DNA of 64,000 nucleotides, taken from NCBI RefSeq assembly GCF_001039355.2, contig NW_019773870.1, positions 69,451 to 133,450 of the forward strand, in the 5' to 3' direction. Shown here piece by piece: positions 36,432 to 49,059 of the stretch. Numbering within the stretch: position 1 is the first letter of the stretch; every line of letters starts with the position of its first letter. The stretch comes from Lingula anatina (taxonomy: Eukaryota; Brachiopoda; Lingulata; Lingulida; Lingulidae). The notes beneath the pieces are model-generated. The model made no database searches. It was given only the letters and a program-made list of their open reading frames with translations, and was not told where the DNA came from. Made by a program: the position numbers and the translations under genes.

Positions 36432-37889
36432 ATGTAAATATGCTTCTTGAAGCACACATGTAAGAAAATTATCAAGTTGGTACTGTGAAGGAAAGCAGAA
36501 TTTACATGAGCATTTTCTGTCTTTTGTTATCTGCTCAAACATTACTTCTTGCCATGCATTTCCATTGTAATGATGTCTTTTAAAAAATAATTCCATATAC
36601 TCATCATATGGAATTATTTTAAAAAATAATTCCATATGATGAGTATATATATATTGAAGTGAACATTTTTCTGCCATTTTCATAGTTTAAGGGACATCTG
36701 TGCAATACCTAAATTCCTCTGTTTCTGCCACCATGCAGTTGCTATGGAGTAAGTCATGCTCTGTTGTGAATGTAATTTTTGAACTAGCAAAAATGTGGAT
36801 TGAGCACTGTCCTCAGCATACTAATTATCTGTTACATTTGGGTGGTAGATCTACAGTGATGTTAAGCATCACGTCAGATTAGCAAGACTGTCTGGGGTAG
36901 CGCTGACACTCGCCAATTTAGCCAAATGCTAAAACTGGCTTAAAATGGCTAAAGAAAAAGGGCTTGATTTGATATGTTTAAGCCAAATTATAACCATTTT
37001 GATTACAAATTGAAAAAAATGTGGTGATTTGGCTAAGCAAAAAAAATTGCTAGCGCTACCCCAGACAGTGTTTGTTACTATAGTGTCATTTCCAAGAAGA
37101 GAAAGTTAGTTCGATGATGAACGTGACATTAAATAAAATATATGTGGCTGCCTGATTAACATAACAGTTGAAAGGGCCTGGTAAAAACAGCCATTAGTTG
37201 AGAGGAGGTGCACTTTATATCTTTTTAGCTACTTACATGTAAAAGAAAAGTAATTATTCATCCATGTTATCCCAAGCACTATGGTGCAATAAACCTTTTA
37301 GCCAACCCTTCCAAGAAACATTCTACATTTTTTGTATCTGTTTGTGAACATTATTCAGTTTGCATAAATATTCTGGCTACTTGTATACATTATCATATAT
37401 TCTGTGTAACCATATATATTCAACGGGGTAAAGGAGAGGAAATTGTGAAATCAACGATGGTAGTATAATCTTTACATATGGTACATATCCCAGTGTATAT
37501 GCATTGATGGTACTAGTTCAAACTTAGCTTCATTTACCTTTTTTTTACTAAATTTTTATAGACAATGATGAATGATAATTTATAGATCACTAAAATGTGA
37601 CTTACAAATAACAGAGCAACCTCCATTGCAGGATAATTGTACTGCTCAGTTTATGAACTGGAAAGCAGCTATTTCCCATTTATTGACAGTTAATTATAAG
37701 TGCGCTTCTACGTAATTAATATAAAATTTTTAAAATGTATTTCATTAAAGCTTTGAGGCATATACTCTGTATGAGGTAATTGTTGAGGAGATGAATGAGA
37801 GATTGATGCAGTTAATCCTGGATTTGTTTGCCTGGTATTTGGTCTGCTACTGTCGGTTGAAATGGGGACACTCACCATAGAAATGATTG
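36432..37889 (+). repeat. 1.4-kb direct duplication, copy 2
   Basis: Partner of 34732-36149. It has an extra segment at about 36599-36630 that makes a hairpin of actcatcatatggaattatt with its complement. Confidence 0.95.
36887..37069. mobile_element. 183-bp MITE, second copy
   Basis: Same element as at 35148-35330, carried along with the duplicated block and not an independent insertion. Confidence 0.75.
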
Positions 37890-38277
37890 AGAAATAGGAA
37901 TTGCAAAAAAAAAAAAAAAAAAAACTTAAAAATGTGATTTTTCCAAGCGGAATTCCAAGTTTTTAAATTTAATTTTAATAGGGCCCAAAGGCACCCTCCT
38001 GTTAAGATGTTTGGTTCAACGATATGATCAGAAATAAAAAAAAACTTCTGGCAGCAATAATGCGCGATTACACAAGGTTACTTATAAAAAGTAACGTGGA
38101 TTTGTCCTTGAAAGTTTGCAAGCACAGTGTCAAAAACACCGTAACACGAGGACAAAATTCAGTGTTTTGATTTGCCATTATTGTCTTTTTTTCTAGTTTT
38201 TTTAAATTTAGCACTGACAGATCAGCGCAATAAATGTATTCAAACCGAATTACGGTAAAAAAAATTCATATTTTGGG
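37861..38277 (+). repeat. 0.4-kb direct duplication, copy 1
   Basis: Near-identical to 38279-38697 (ggcaccctcctgttaagatg and the following sequence in both). A single N at 38278 lies between the copies. Confidence 0.93.
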
Positions 38278-38278
38278 N
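38278..38278. other. Single N at a duplication junction
   Basis: Undetermined base exactly between the two 0.4-kb copies. Confidence 0.95.
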
Positions 38279-38697
38279 AAAGGGGGACACCCACCATAGA
38301 AATGATTTAGAAAAAGGAATTGCAAAAAAAAAAAAAAAAAAAACTTACAAATGTGATTTTTCCCAGCGGAATTCCAAGTTTTTAAATTAAATTTTAATAG
38401 GGCCCAAAGGCACCCTCCTGTTAAGATGTTTGGTTCAACGATATGATCAGAAATAAAAAAAAACTTCTGGCAGCAATAATGCGCGATTACACAAGGTTAC
38501 TTATAAAAAGTAACGTGGATTTGTCCTTGAAAGTTTGCAAGCACAGTGTCAAAAACACCGTAACACGAGGACAAAATTCAGTGTTTTGATTTGCCATTAT
38601 TGTCTTTTTTCAAGTTTTTTGAAATTTAGCACTGACAGATCAGCGCAATACATGTATTCAAACCGAATTACGGTAAAAAAAATTCATATTTTGGGTT
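38279..38697 (+). repeat. 0.4-kb direct duplication, copy 2
   Basis: Partner of 37861-38277. Confidence 0.93.
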
Positions 38698-41600
38698 ACA
38701 TTGCAGTACGTAATTTGTTGGGAATATATAGTCACTCTCATTAACATTGCATGTCTGTAGAATTGTTATTTATCAACTTTTTAAAGACCACGATTTGGGG
38801 GAATGAGCAGACAACAGAATGTATCGTGCTCTGCGTTTTTATCGGTTGCTACAAGTATAGTCAATCCTACCGCGTCCTCTCTGTGAATGCGTAGCAAAGT
38901 TTTATCACCAAGGAAAGTAAAAATGGACAAAAAAAATAGATGTTGATAACCATTATCTTTGTTACAGTGACAGCATTTAACATGATCGTGGTGAAACAAA
39001 CCATAATATGAATTCTGAAATGCGAAACACGATTTTCTCTTATGAAAACAAAACCGACGGTCTTGTAATAGTCGGTTTAAATTTGATGCTGAATGTTCTT
39101 GGCGCGTTTCACGCGCAAAACGACTTCCAGGCAAAATAAGCAGCTGACTAGGTTATAGAAATAGGCACACAGCACACGACAGTGAAAAAAAAAAAACAAG
39201 AGAAATAATTCAAAACATTTATACATTTTTGTATGTGTTCAAAGGAACCCGCTTCCAAGAAAAATGATCAACAAAGGATCCATTTGTTGAAAATTTCAGA
39301 GCCATTTGGACCAATACTGTCAGTTTAAAAAAAAAGATGTTAAAAAAATATATATTGAAAAGGCTAAAAAAACTTTGGCTTATTTGGGGCTAATCTCACG
39401 CAATGTTGAAGATTTTTTAGTATATAAACCACAAAGTTACTAAGGAGATTTTTCCGATCTGTGCACGGGAAATCCCGTGGTATTCCCAGTGTTAAAAATA
39501 GCATGCCGTAAAAGGCGCGGGTGATTCTGGCTTTTCCTCGTGGCTTAAATAACTGGCCAACCGCAAACTTCGCGTAATTGTGGTCCACCGCAAGTGCCCC
39601 CGGCGAAATCTCCAGTGAAAGTGTGTTCAAGCAGTGCAAGAAGTTATAACTTCTTGAGCAGTGCATTGTGAAATCACTGACCATTGTACGGCTGCTATGA
39701 CACTTAATACGCACATCATCTGTTATTAATTTCTTTGAAATATTAGCTCAATGTTTGTGGCAGATTTCGCAACTCATATAACATGGAGGTCATCAAAATG
39801 GATATAGGGATGGTGAGGTTGGTCATAAATTTCACAAATAAGATAGTCAAGTATTTCATGAATAAGCTATGGTCAAGTATTTTCGAGAGTTTTCAAAAAC
39901 TCGGTCCAGTGGCAGATTTGGAGAGGGGAAGAGCTCTCCAAAAAAAAAAGGCGCCACCAGCCCGCTCACTCTTTCCATAAAAAAAAAACAAAACAAACTA
40001 GAACATTATTGCGGCCTTTGATAGAGTGTACCACAGAAGCATGTTTCCTAGCAGAAGCAGAGTTAATGCAGATTGCCCCAAATTACAGCAATTTTAGAGG
40101 CATTTCCAAAGGGGGGCACCCTCTCGCACAAACATCCTTAGAAAGGCATGATTTTTGGGACCAAAAATCGACAAGCAAGCCACAAGAAGTTTGGAGGGGG
40201 TAGTTTTAAGCATGGTTTTTACATTCAAACTTCATCACGTTTTTCAACAGTTTTCAAAGGGTCTGGGCCTCCAAAACAGCAAAGTCTATTTTGTTTTAAC
40301 CGGTCTAGGGTCACCAAAAGTTAATTCAAAATGAGAAAAAAAAACAAGGATTTATATTAATGTTTAACTGTGTCAGATCATCAAAATATTTAAGGTGTAT
40401 TAGGGTCCCACAACCCTCTAGGTTTTTTTTTTGATAAACACATTTATGCTGATTTCGGAGGCGGCCAAATCGGTGGCTCATATCAAGACTAACCAGACTT
40501 ACGAAGTCGTAACGCAATCTCTCATGAAATAAAAGCTCATTCATTTATTTGTCGGTAAACATAAAATTTGTTATCAAAGTTTTTGTACTTGGGAGTTTTG
40601 AACTTTGTACGAGAAATACTGAATGGTATCGAGGAACTCAGTGTTTTTTCTTTCTTTCTCTTTCTTTCTTTGCCTTTTTTTGTGATACCAACGAGAACAA
40701 TCCCTGATCGATCGAGCTTAATCCTCCCCCATCCCAAAAAAACTGGCATTACATTTCATACGTCTTATCGCGTGATCTGTTGCACTCCCGTACGCCATCT
40801 TCTGCGACGCAGACTCAAGGGCTGATGGAAGCCGTCACGACAAGTGACACCATATACAGTTGTATAACATCATATCCTCAGTTCGTGGAAGAGGCACTGT
40901 TGATAATGGGCACTTCATTATCATTGGGCAACCGGAATAAACAATCACCGGCCAAATAAAACACACAGGAACAAATACGTCGATAAAGCTTTACTGATAA
41001 AGGATTAGCAATACTTAAATAAAGAAGTTGAAGTAGGACCTTAGCCCCCCTTCCCTCCCCCCCTCTCTTATATCGCTATGATATGAAATGACTTACAATT
41101 GCATGACCTTAACAGAGCTGCACCTAGAGTTGACAAGAAGGACCATGACACTTGTTTTCTCATATGTGTTAACTCAATGTAAAAACAAACAAATTTAGTA
41201 ATTAGATAAAAAAAAAAGACCAAATCAGTCCCCTATTTTTCATTGGTTAAAAGCAGAGGCAATCCTTCGTGTCCTCAAAAACACTGTTTACAGGCAGTGC
41301 CAATTACCAAGCAGGGAAGTGAAAGGCCCTTTTCTGCAAGAAACAACAAAAATCTGGTAACTAGGAAGTGTTCCCTGAAGTTGGAGCCACGTGGCAGTGC
41401 TACGCTTTCAGCCTTCTGGTTTCACAAGTCGTCTACTTCCTATCGGACAGCGTTCTTAGTTTACATTTAGGTCGTCAGGAATGTTCGCTTTACTTTTGTT
41501 GACGTGAGACGTTAAGAAGATCTTTTGCAAGAATAAGTTTATATTTAACCTATATAGGGAGTTCTATTGATTTTATTTTTCACGTAGCAAGAAAAAGATT

Positions 41601-43295
41601 TTAAAAAAGAGGTAGCAAGAGGGTTTTTAATTCCTTTTTTCTAAACAACCAAATTCAAGAGTAACAATTTCCAATATCTTTCATTCAGAAGTTTTTTTCA
41701 CTATGGTCGAACCTTGGGCTTATTATCTATATACCCGGAACACACAATAAAATATGTGAGTTGCGTCAAAAGCAATTTGGGGCCGTAGTCTTGAAAGTAA
41801 GTATGTGAAAAACCTTTTTAATTTTCCAAACTTTAGATCTCAACCAGTTACTGTTAGGACCGTGGCTAATTCTCCCACGGTTATGGAATCTTCACGCTGG
41901 GTGAATACTGAAAGCGTGCTGACCAGATGTAAATCTTGGGCGTGTGCAAAACCAATGCTCCGAAGAATATTTTTTAACAAACTTACAGTTAGACACGGCG
42001 TATCATATGGCTGCTCTAAATTCTTTTCATTATTCTAACGTATAAAGTGTGTGTATGCATCTTTGGTCCCGTGTATAAAAATATTGGTTCCTTGGATAGG
42101 TTTATTGTTTCTTTTCGTCATTGTTTTTCTTTTTGCGCTTAAGCCCTTTCCTTCATCACATTGGAGAGCGCGTGACTGCACTCTCTAAGAACAACGTGGT
42201 AAGGGGTACTTGTCTAACAGCCTTCTCACTGGTCTCATTGTTTGGTTGTCATTTTCACTGAGGTATTACCTTATATTAAAGTTACAAATCTGTCAAGTAA
42301 AATGTATTGAAAACCAAAAGTTCTAAAAGCACTAGGTGGAAAATATAAGTGTAGGTTTAGCGGTGGGTGGAGGGGGGGGGGGGGGGGGAGGGAGAGAGAG
42401 ACAACTTTCCTCGTGGTAACGACGTGGGTTGAATATATTTTAATCATCAATTTCATGCATTCTGGAGAGTACATCACCTTCAGGCACATTTGTATTACGA
42501 AAGAAAAATAAGAAATAACTGGAACATTTCCACAATTGCTTGGTGGCATATTGAATTTAATGCTTGTATATATTTTTAAAAATATCCAGTCATCAAATTC
42601 GGCGACTTTCGCCATCGGAATATGGATGCACCTTTTTGTAAAGCTACCGACGGAATAATTGAAATACGCCGCATGCCGGCTGATCATCTGGGTCATCTTC
42701 TTGAGAGCGTCGTATTTATTTATAAACTTGGACGTCATAATACTCATTATCATATGTCTTCAGAAGTGACGTTCATGAAGAATGTGCATCAAGTCATTAA
42801 TCTTTCCATATGGGTAGTCTCCCTTGGTTTAAGAGTTGAGTGGATAACACACAGCCGTGTGCAATATCATTATAAATATGTACACCTGTACAACGAGTGC
42901 TCAAAATACGCAGTGATGGGTTTTAATGCTTTTCACCCGTGATGCTCATAGAAGTTTATTATTATGGATAAAACTATAGTGACAAGACAAAAGCTGAAAA
43001 CCACAGATTTGTCAGTTTATTGTAAGGTTTGCTGTTTGATATAAGCTGCCATCAGCTGTTTGCGTTCAGTTGTACGGTAGCGACAGGAAGGCCGTATTAT
43101 GTTTCCGCTGAAATGCGGAAACCAGTATAAGTAACAGTACGGAAGCGAAAACTAAGTCAATTCTCCGTCATCGTGAAGAAATCGTTCAGGTTTCGAAGAA
43201 ATATTAATTTTAAATTTGGAGAAGTTAATTTAATTGTACTTTTTACAACGAGTTAGAGCGTCGCCAGACCACTGCATACTCTTGTTGGTGCAAAA
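38698..43295. other. Intergenic desert between DRAM2 and the SPDEF-like gene
   Basis: No exon with family similarity or credible splice context was found. It contains a (TTTC)n-like tract near 40646-40672, A-rich tails and a G homopolymer at about 42371-42389. Reading frames up to 160 codons here have no recognisable content. Confidence 0.5.
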
Positions 43296-43346
43296 ATGCT
43301 GGCTGGCTTGAATGAAGCGCTCAATCAGTCACCTTCGCAGTCACCA
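43296..43346 (+). other. Possible alternative first coding exon of the SPDEF-like gene
   Basis: ATG at 43296 opens 17 codons (MLAGLNEALNQSPSQSP) ending exactly at a good donor CCA|gtaaga in phase 0. The phase matches exon 2 of the ETS gene at 46383. An alternative promoter 2.6 kb upstream of the main start would explain it. No other support; treat as a candidate. Confidence 0.3.
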
Positions 43347-44475
43347 GTAAGATAAATCATAGTTTATTCATTGTAACATATGCATCTACATGTACCTGGT
43401 AAATAAAAATTACAATAGAAATATAAGTATAAGTGAGTATTATAAAATGTATGACTACTAACTTACTAAAGACATTTTTAAGCCAAGTTACTACTGCTAT
43501 GCAATATGCATGGTATTCTTTCAGCAGATATTTTGAGAGAAGTGAAGAGGTTTGTGTTCAGATTTCTTTTCTTATTTCCAACGGTATAATTTCGCAACAC
43601 CTTTTTGACCTCCACTTCACATACTCAGCATATTCAACCACAAAATTACATAACACCTGTCTATAAACAGCGCCGCTGGTAGCTTATGGGCTTAAAACCA
43701 GTTTAGTGTCATCAAATATCTTGCCTTCGTAGAACCGAGTTGTTTATCCTGATTCCCGTGACGTCAAGCCAATCAGAAGAGAGAACACGCGAGGTTACGG
43801 CCCCTCGGTTAAATTCCACGAAGCCTGTGCTAGGCACGATAACGAGAATGACAACAGTCAGCCCAGCGGGATAATTATGAATGACAGGTCGGATTAGGGG
43901 CTCGAAAGGGTTTTTAACTGAAATTTCAAATCGAAGTGTGTAATATGAAATTGCTTATATGTATAAAAGAGAAATATAAAAGAGTTTTTTCTGACAATAA
44001 CATTGGGAGATCCAGGGGTGGGCGCGCAACCCATTTCCCACATCTTTTTGAAGCAGTCGTTACCTTTTATATCTTAATTTTTATTAAAATGTTTATGAGA
44101 AGTATATAGTAATACAGAACAATATAATAGGTTTTATTTCACGTCGGGTTGAAGTCGAAGGGAAACATTAGCTATGCAGCACGAAGGGAAGATTTTTCTT
44201 TTAAATGTTATGTTCTTCTGTATTATTGGAGCTTAATATCATTTTTACACGAGATGTGTACGGACCGATATTGGCTGGGCTCAACTGGATGTTCCATCCT
44301 CCACACAGACTCCAAACACTTTTGCTACAGTGTAAGTCCTGTTATCCTTACGAACCTCTTCGTCATGAGTTACCCCAGTGACCGCAGCGGAATCTCCTTC
44401 ATTTGCATGACAGAAATAGAATTCGGAAAACCCGCTACAACTGGTAGTTGATTTCGCAGAACTCGTGAATCAGAC

Positions 44476-44557
44476 TATATAAATATCGAGACACGTTAGT
44501 TATGGCTTACTTGTTTCTCAGTGCTGAAAGGAGCAGGAGAAAGCGTGTGCGATTAAG
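44476..44557 (+). promoter_or_regulatory. Possible TATA promoter and non-coding exon upstream of the SPDEF-like gene
   Basis: TATATAAAT at 44476 is followed about 80 bases later by a donor GATTAAG|gtgagt (44557/44558). A transcript from here could splice to the acceptor ttttacag at 45871, upstream of the ATG at 45916. This is inferred from spacing alone. Confidence 0.3.
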
Positions 44558-45773
44558 GTGAGTGATTTCAGCTTACTGCAACTTAATTATTTGTATTTCC
44601 GAATTATAAAAATACACTAAATCGTCTAAGTACAAGAGCACTGCATTCGTTTGTTCGTTGTAATCTTTGGTAAAGCTTTGCACGTCATATCAGTGATGAC
44701 AATACACTTAAAGTGGCCTAGGACAGCGTAAGTCAACAAGATGATAAGGGACCTGTGTGCAAACACAACAGTACTGGGACAGGGACACGGCATGCGTCAC
44801 TACAACCTTGGGCATTTATCAATGAGTCGTTTCTTATCTGTAATATTTGCTTTTAAAATTGCTTCTGTCTTAATGTTGACTTGTCTGCATCACGACTGAT
44901 ACGCACGCTAGGTTCTAGTATTCAAGTGAAGCCATTGAGCATTGAGTGGTGTTGTGAAACTTGCTGGGTTGCACAGTGTGCAACTTATTTCGCAATGGCA
45001 TTTTATTCACGTGCGTGTGGTTTTAACATAGGGGAGCAAATCCATATCAAATCGTTATCGTTTTTCCAAACCGATCCACTCATTCAGACCAGAATGTCCC
45101 ACCTTAAGTATTGCAGTACGAGTGTCACCAAACTCATCCTTACTGATTGTTATCCGCTATATAGTCATCGTAACCGCTACTTCATTAAACATAACAGTCA
45201 TAGCACTTGTTATTTTCCCTCTAGCCCAGGTAAATCTTGTCCCTTACCACACCTTTAACCGAGGTATTCACTGTAGTTCGGAGAATTTCATCAAAAGGAC
45301 AGGTGAGGTGACATGACGTCATTTCCGACTATGTCACAATGACCCAATTGCGGTTCAGATGCCCGTGTCTAAATTGTGGGCCATCTGACATTCTACTTAT
45401 ACAGCCGTGAAGACTAAGTTATTTTCATAATGATTTTGCATTTGTCACCAGTTGGATAGCTAGGGCCATAGACAACAAGATAGGTGACAGTTACCGAGGC
45501 ATGAACTGCGCAGTTTATTTTTAGTAAACAAAAGTTCTATATATAGAACTACACCGGTACCAATTATTGGTCACCGTCTCCCGTTGTTTATCGTAGTGAT
45601 AAGTACACTGTGTACTCACCCACTCCCTTCCGCGTTCATCATGATCACCCCTTTTCTAGGCCCAAAGACCCAAATAAATAAGTCACTGAACAACATAGCC
45701 TAAGTCAATAGCAGACTTGTTTTTCAGACTGTTGACAGGGAAAACTATTTTTATGAATCTCCAGCGAAACGTG

Positions 45774-45840
45774 ATTGGCTACTGGTAGGCAGTGTCCACC
45801 GTTAACACTTTTTTATTGATTATAGAAGCCTGCATATAAA
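45774..45840 (+). promoter_or_regulatory. CCAAT (inverted) and TATA box of the SPDEF-like gene
   Basis: GTGATTGGCT (inverted CCAAT) at about 45771-45780 and CATATAAAG with TATAAA at 45835-45840 lie about 75-140 bases upstream of the ATG at 45916. The expected start of transcription is about 45865. Confidence 0.55.
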
Positions 45841-45915
45841 GACTCACGCTCAAGGTATTTTCATTTTACAGATTGTGAAGTTCACAAGTTAAGTAGATAC
45901 CACAGCAAAGTGAGA

Positions 45916-48900
45916 ATGGTGACTAACGAGGACCAGAAGGTAGGTGCAGTATACCACTGTTTTGATTTACACTATTTGCATTGGAGGTTCATGATGCATC
46001 ATAGCTGCATATAGTCTATGTCCTTAGGACTTTCCGTTCTCCTTTGTATTTCGACTTCCAGTCTCCACAACGGTTATTGAATTTTTAATACCTACTAGAT
46101 CTGTTTTAAGTTGTTTTTAAATATATAATTTATTCTGTGGCTTAACACACACTTAGTATCTGTCGCTGACAGTTGCAGAGACTACAAAAGGGGGTTTTGT
46201 GGACAGCGTAACGAATCGTTTTGAAGGTTGATCAGCGCTTTCCAGAAAACATTATCAGTGTAATCTGCAACGGAACTAAGCTAATTGCTCTATTATGATA
46301 AAACAAATGTGCAATTTCCACATTGAATGATCGTATTTCTGTAAATCACAAAAATTAACTAATTGGTTTTATATCGCTCCAGGTTCCATCATCTGCATTG
46401 TTCAACCTGTTACAATCAAGTCCGAAAGTTACGGAACGCAACACCAGCGGGCTGATCCCAGATTTACCCTATATGAATGAAGAACCAATGTCTGTGGACA
46501 GTAGACAGGTGCTCCCTGACATTGACTGCCTTTTCAATGACATTCGCATAAACAATGAGGCAAAAAGGTGCATAAAAGTAGAAATTCCAAATGATTCCGA
46601 ATACAGTGCATTCCAATTGGAGGAGAGCAATCTTTTGGACCTGGACCAGCCTCTCCAGGGTGATGAAGTAACTTTCTATGACGAGTCCTCCTTGTATCTT
46701 AACACTAACGTGAAAGTTAAAACAGAAGTGCAATACTACAACACAACAGACGACATCGCAGCAGACGAGAAATTTCAGCTGCAAAGAATGGAATCGATGG
46801 TGTTTGAGCAAGTCAGTAAAGACATTGAATTCGCCTGCAAAATCTTAGATATACCTGAAGGTAAGACATTTTTTCTTTATTTCAAGAGAATTTATTGAGA
46901 ATACCTATTTTGTATCTGTAACTGCGTAGAAAACATGCAGGCAGCACTACAGGCAGTGATTTTTTTATAAACTTTTATCTAGGTCGGTAAACAAGCCCGC
47001 CAGCTAAATATTCAGGTGTTCTCCACTCCATATCACTTCTTATGACAATTCACTGTATCATTATGTGCCAAATGTGTGGTTTACTGTTACTGAGGCGTAG
47101 AATACAGGCAGCCCTCATTGCCATGCAGACATGGTGTATTTTGGCTAACCGCCAAGTCTACCGGGGCTGAGACAAAAAAAAATTGACATGAACTTGACAC
47201 CCTAAGGAATAAAAACTCTTTCAATTTCAATTTTCTTTTCAAGAAAGCAACCCTGGCCTTGTAAATTTGACCTTGCCATTCACACGCGTGAAGCGAAGAG
47301 ATAAACAAATTTATCTGAGACCCTTACCGCAGCTTCTCTTCGGTTTCATTAAATAAACTTTTGTTCTCAAACAAGTGCAGAGATAAGCCAGCAATAACAT
47401 TAGGCGCGTGACTCGTGTTTTAAGATATCATATTTCTGTACAGTTATAATGATAAACACATTGTTAACCAAAGTGTAAAAGTCTAAAAATAATATTCATT
47501 GTTTTCTGCAGACCCATCATGCTGGACGGTAGATAATGTTCAGAAGTGGGCAGTGTGGACGCTGAAGCAGTACAATCTCCTCTCGTATCACGCGGAGAGT
47601 TTTCGGTTGCCAGGGAGCACGTTACAAGCCATGACAGAGGCCGACTTCGCCAGACATTCCCCCCAAGCGGGACCAACCCTATACGCTCAGTTAGAAATAT
47701 GGAAAAATGGTATGTATACATAACTGTATTTAGCAATTGTTTAAAATATTTTCTAATTTGCTTCGTTTTTTCTACTACCATCAGATGTTGCATATATTTC
47801 AACCTCCCCATTAAAAATTGGACATGTCATTTTTCCAAAAGCATAAATGTTTCTTTCTTTAATTTCAGCTTTCAAGTGCAATATGTCGTCGAGCTCAAGC
47901 ACGGCATCTCTGTCCCCTTCTTATTATCCCAGCTACTGTGGACCTCTGGTGACAGATTTTGGTACTATGCAGTCCACTTCCCAAGACCCGTTCCTGGGTA
48001 GTGTCCCTGAACGCCACACGGTGTCTCCCCACCCAAGCGAGGACAGCCTGGACAGCCATGGCAGCTCATACTGCTCCACTGATGTGGGATTTTCCTCAGG
48101 TATGTAAAAAAAGCAGAGAAGAACAAAGCGTATAATTGGTGACTTATCTTGGTGATTAACAACCGAAAATTAATTTACCTATCTTTAAAGAATGTCTCCC
48201 ACCAGAAAAAAAAGATGAAAACAATCCACCCACTCTCCAGGGGGATTGAACGGTGAAGTCAGCTGTTTGTAAAATTAATTTTATTGGACTCTTGACTCGG
48301 ACTCGTGACTGTTGCAAAGACAAGCACATAGGATCGTTTTACGATGAATCACGATATTGAGATTGAACCCTGGGACAATTGTTTCAGGCACGCAGGGAGC
48401 TCGCTCACATACCACGATTAAAGTGAAAGACATGAGGAAGTAAAATTGCTTAAAATGGATATATCACCTCTAGCGACGGTGGTGAAATATTGCAAGTCAG
48501 TATAATGAGTATCACTCGTAACCACGCGTTTCCTGTCATGACGTGACTTGATAAATCAACTTCTGCTAATTTCAGATAAAGGCGTTGAAACGACCTCTAG
48601 CGGAAGACACACCATTCATTTGTGGCAGTTTTTGAAAGAGTTGCTCATGGAGCCTGGTTGCTATGGCAACTGCATAAGATGGGTGGACCGATCAAAAGGT
48701 AAACGGGGTTGACATTGTCTTGTAGTTCTTTAGTTTTGTTAGAGTTTTCTATGTAGAAAAAGTGTAAATTTGGGTTTTTTAACACGAAAAAAGGTACATA
48801 TTCAGATTTAAAACAAGACGCAAACACTTAAAATGGTTCCCGAAGTAACGATGCATTTTTTAAAATTCTATTTGCAGGTATTTTTAAGATTGAGGATTCC

Positions 48901-49059
48901 GTCAAGGTAGCGCGTCTGTGGGGGAAACGCAAGAACAGACCAGCAATGAACTACGACAAACTGAGCAGATCTATTCGTCAGTATTACAAGAAAAGAATTA
49001 TTAGGAAAACTGAACACTCCAAGAGACTGGTATACCAATTTTGCCCAGGCTATTTGTAA
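45916..49059 (+). CDS. SPDEF: SPDEF-type ETS transcription factor (Pointed + ETS domains)
   Basis: Nuclear DNA-binding factor of the PDEF subfamily (Drosophila Ets98B type). Six coding exons: 45916-45939, 46383-46860, 47512-47709, 47869-48099, 48576-48698, 48878-49059; all phases match, total 411 residues. The Pointed/SAM domain lies at about 150-235 ([39 protein letters not shown]). The ETS domain occupies about 325-407 ([66 protein letters not shown]) and ends the protein, as in SPDEF. Recognition-helix residues of the RxxRxY type are intact. Two SUMO-consensus sites, IKVE and VKTE, lie in the N-terminal half. The N-terminus is longer than human SPDEF (335 residues). The start at 45916 gives MVTNEDQK; an alternative first exon is possible at 43296. 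Confidence 0.94.

Noticed and set aside
36122-36683. Long open frames across the gap
   Set aside because: They are open only because N codons cannot encode stops.
42271-42942. Overlapping frames of 160 and 106 codons
   Set aside because: They lie on opposite strands of the same stretch, contain a homopolymer-derived Pro/Leu run and show no recognisable domain or splice context.
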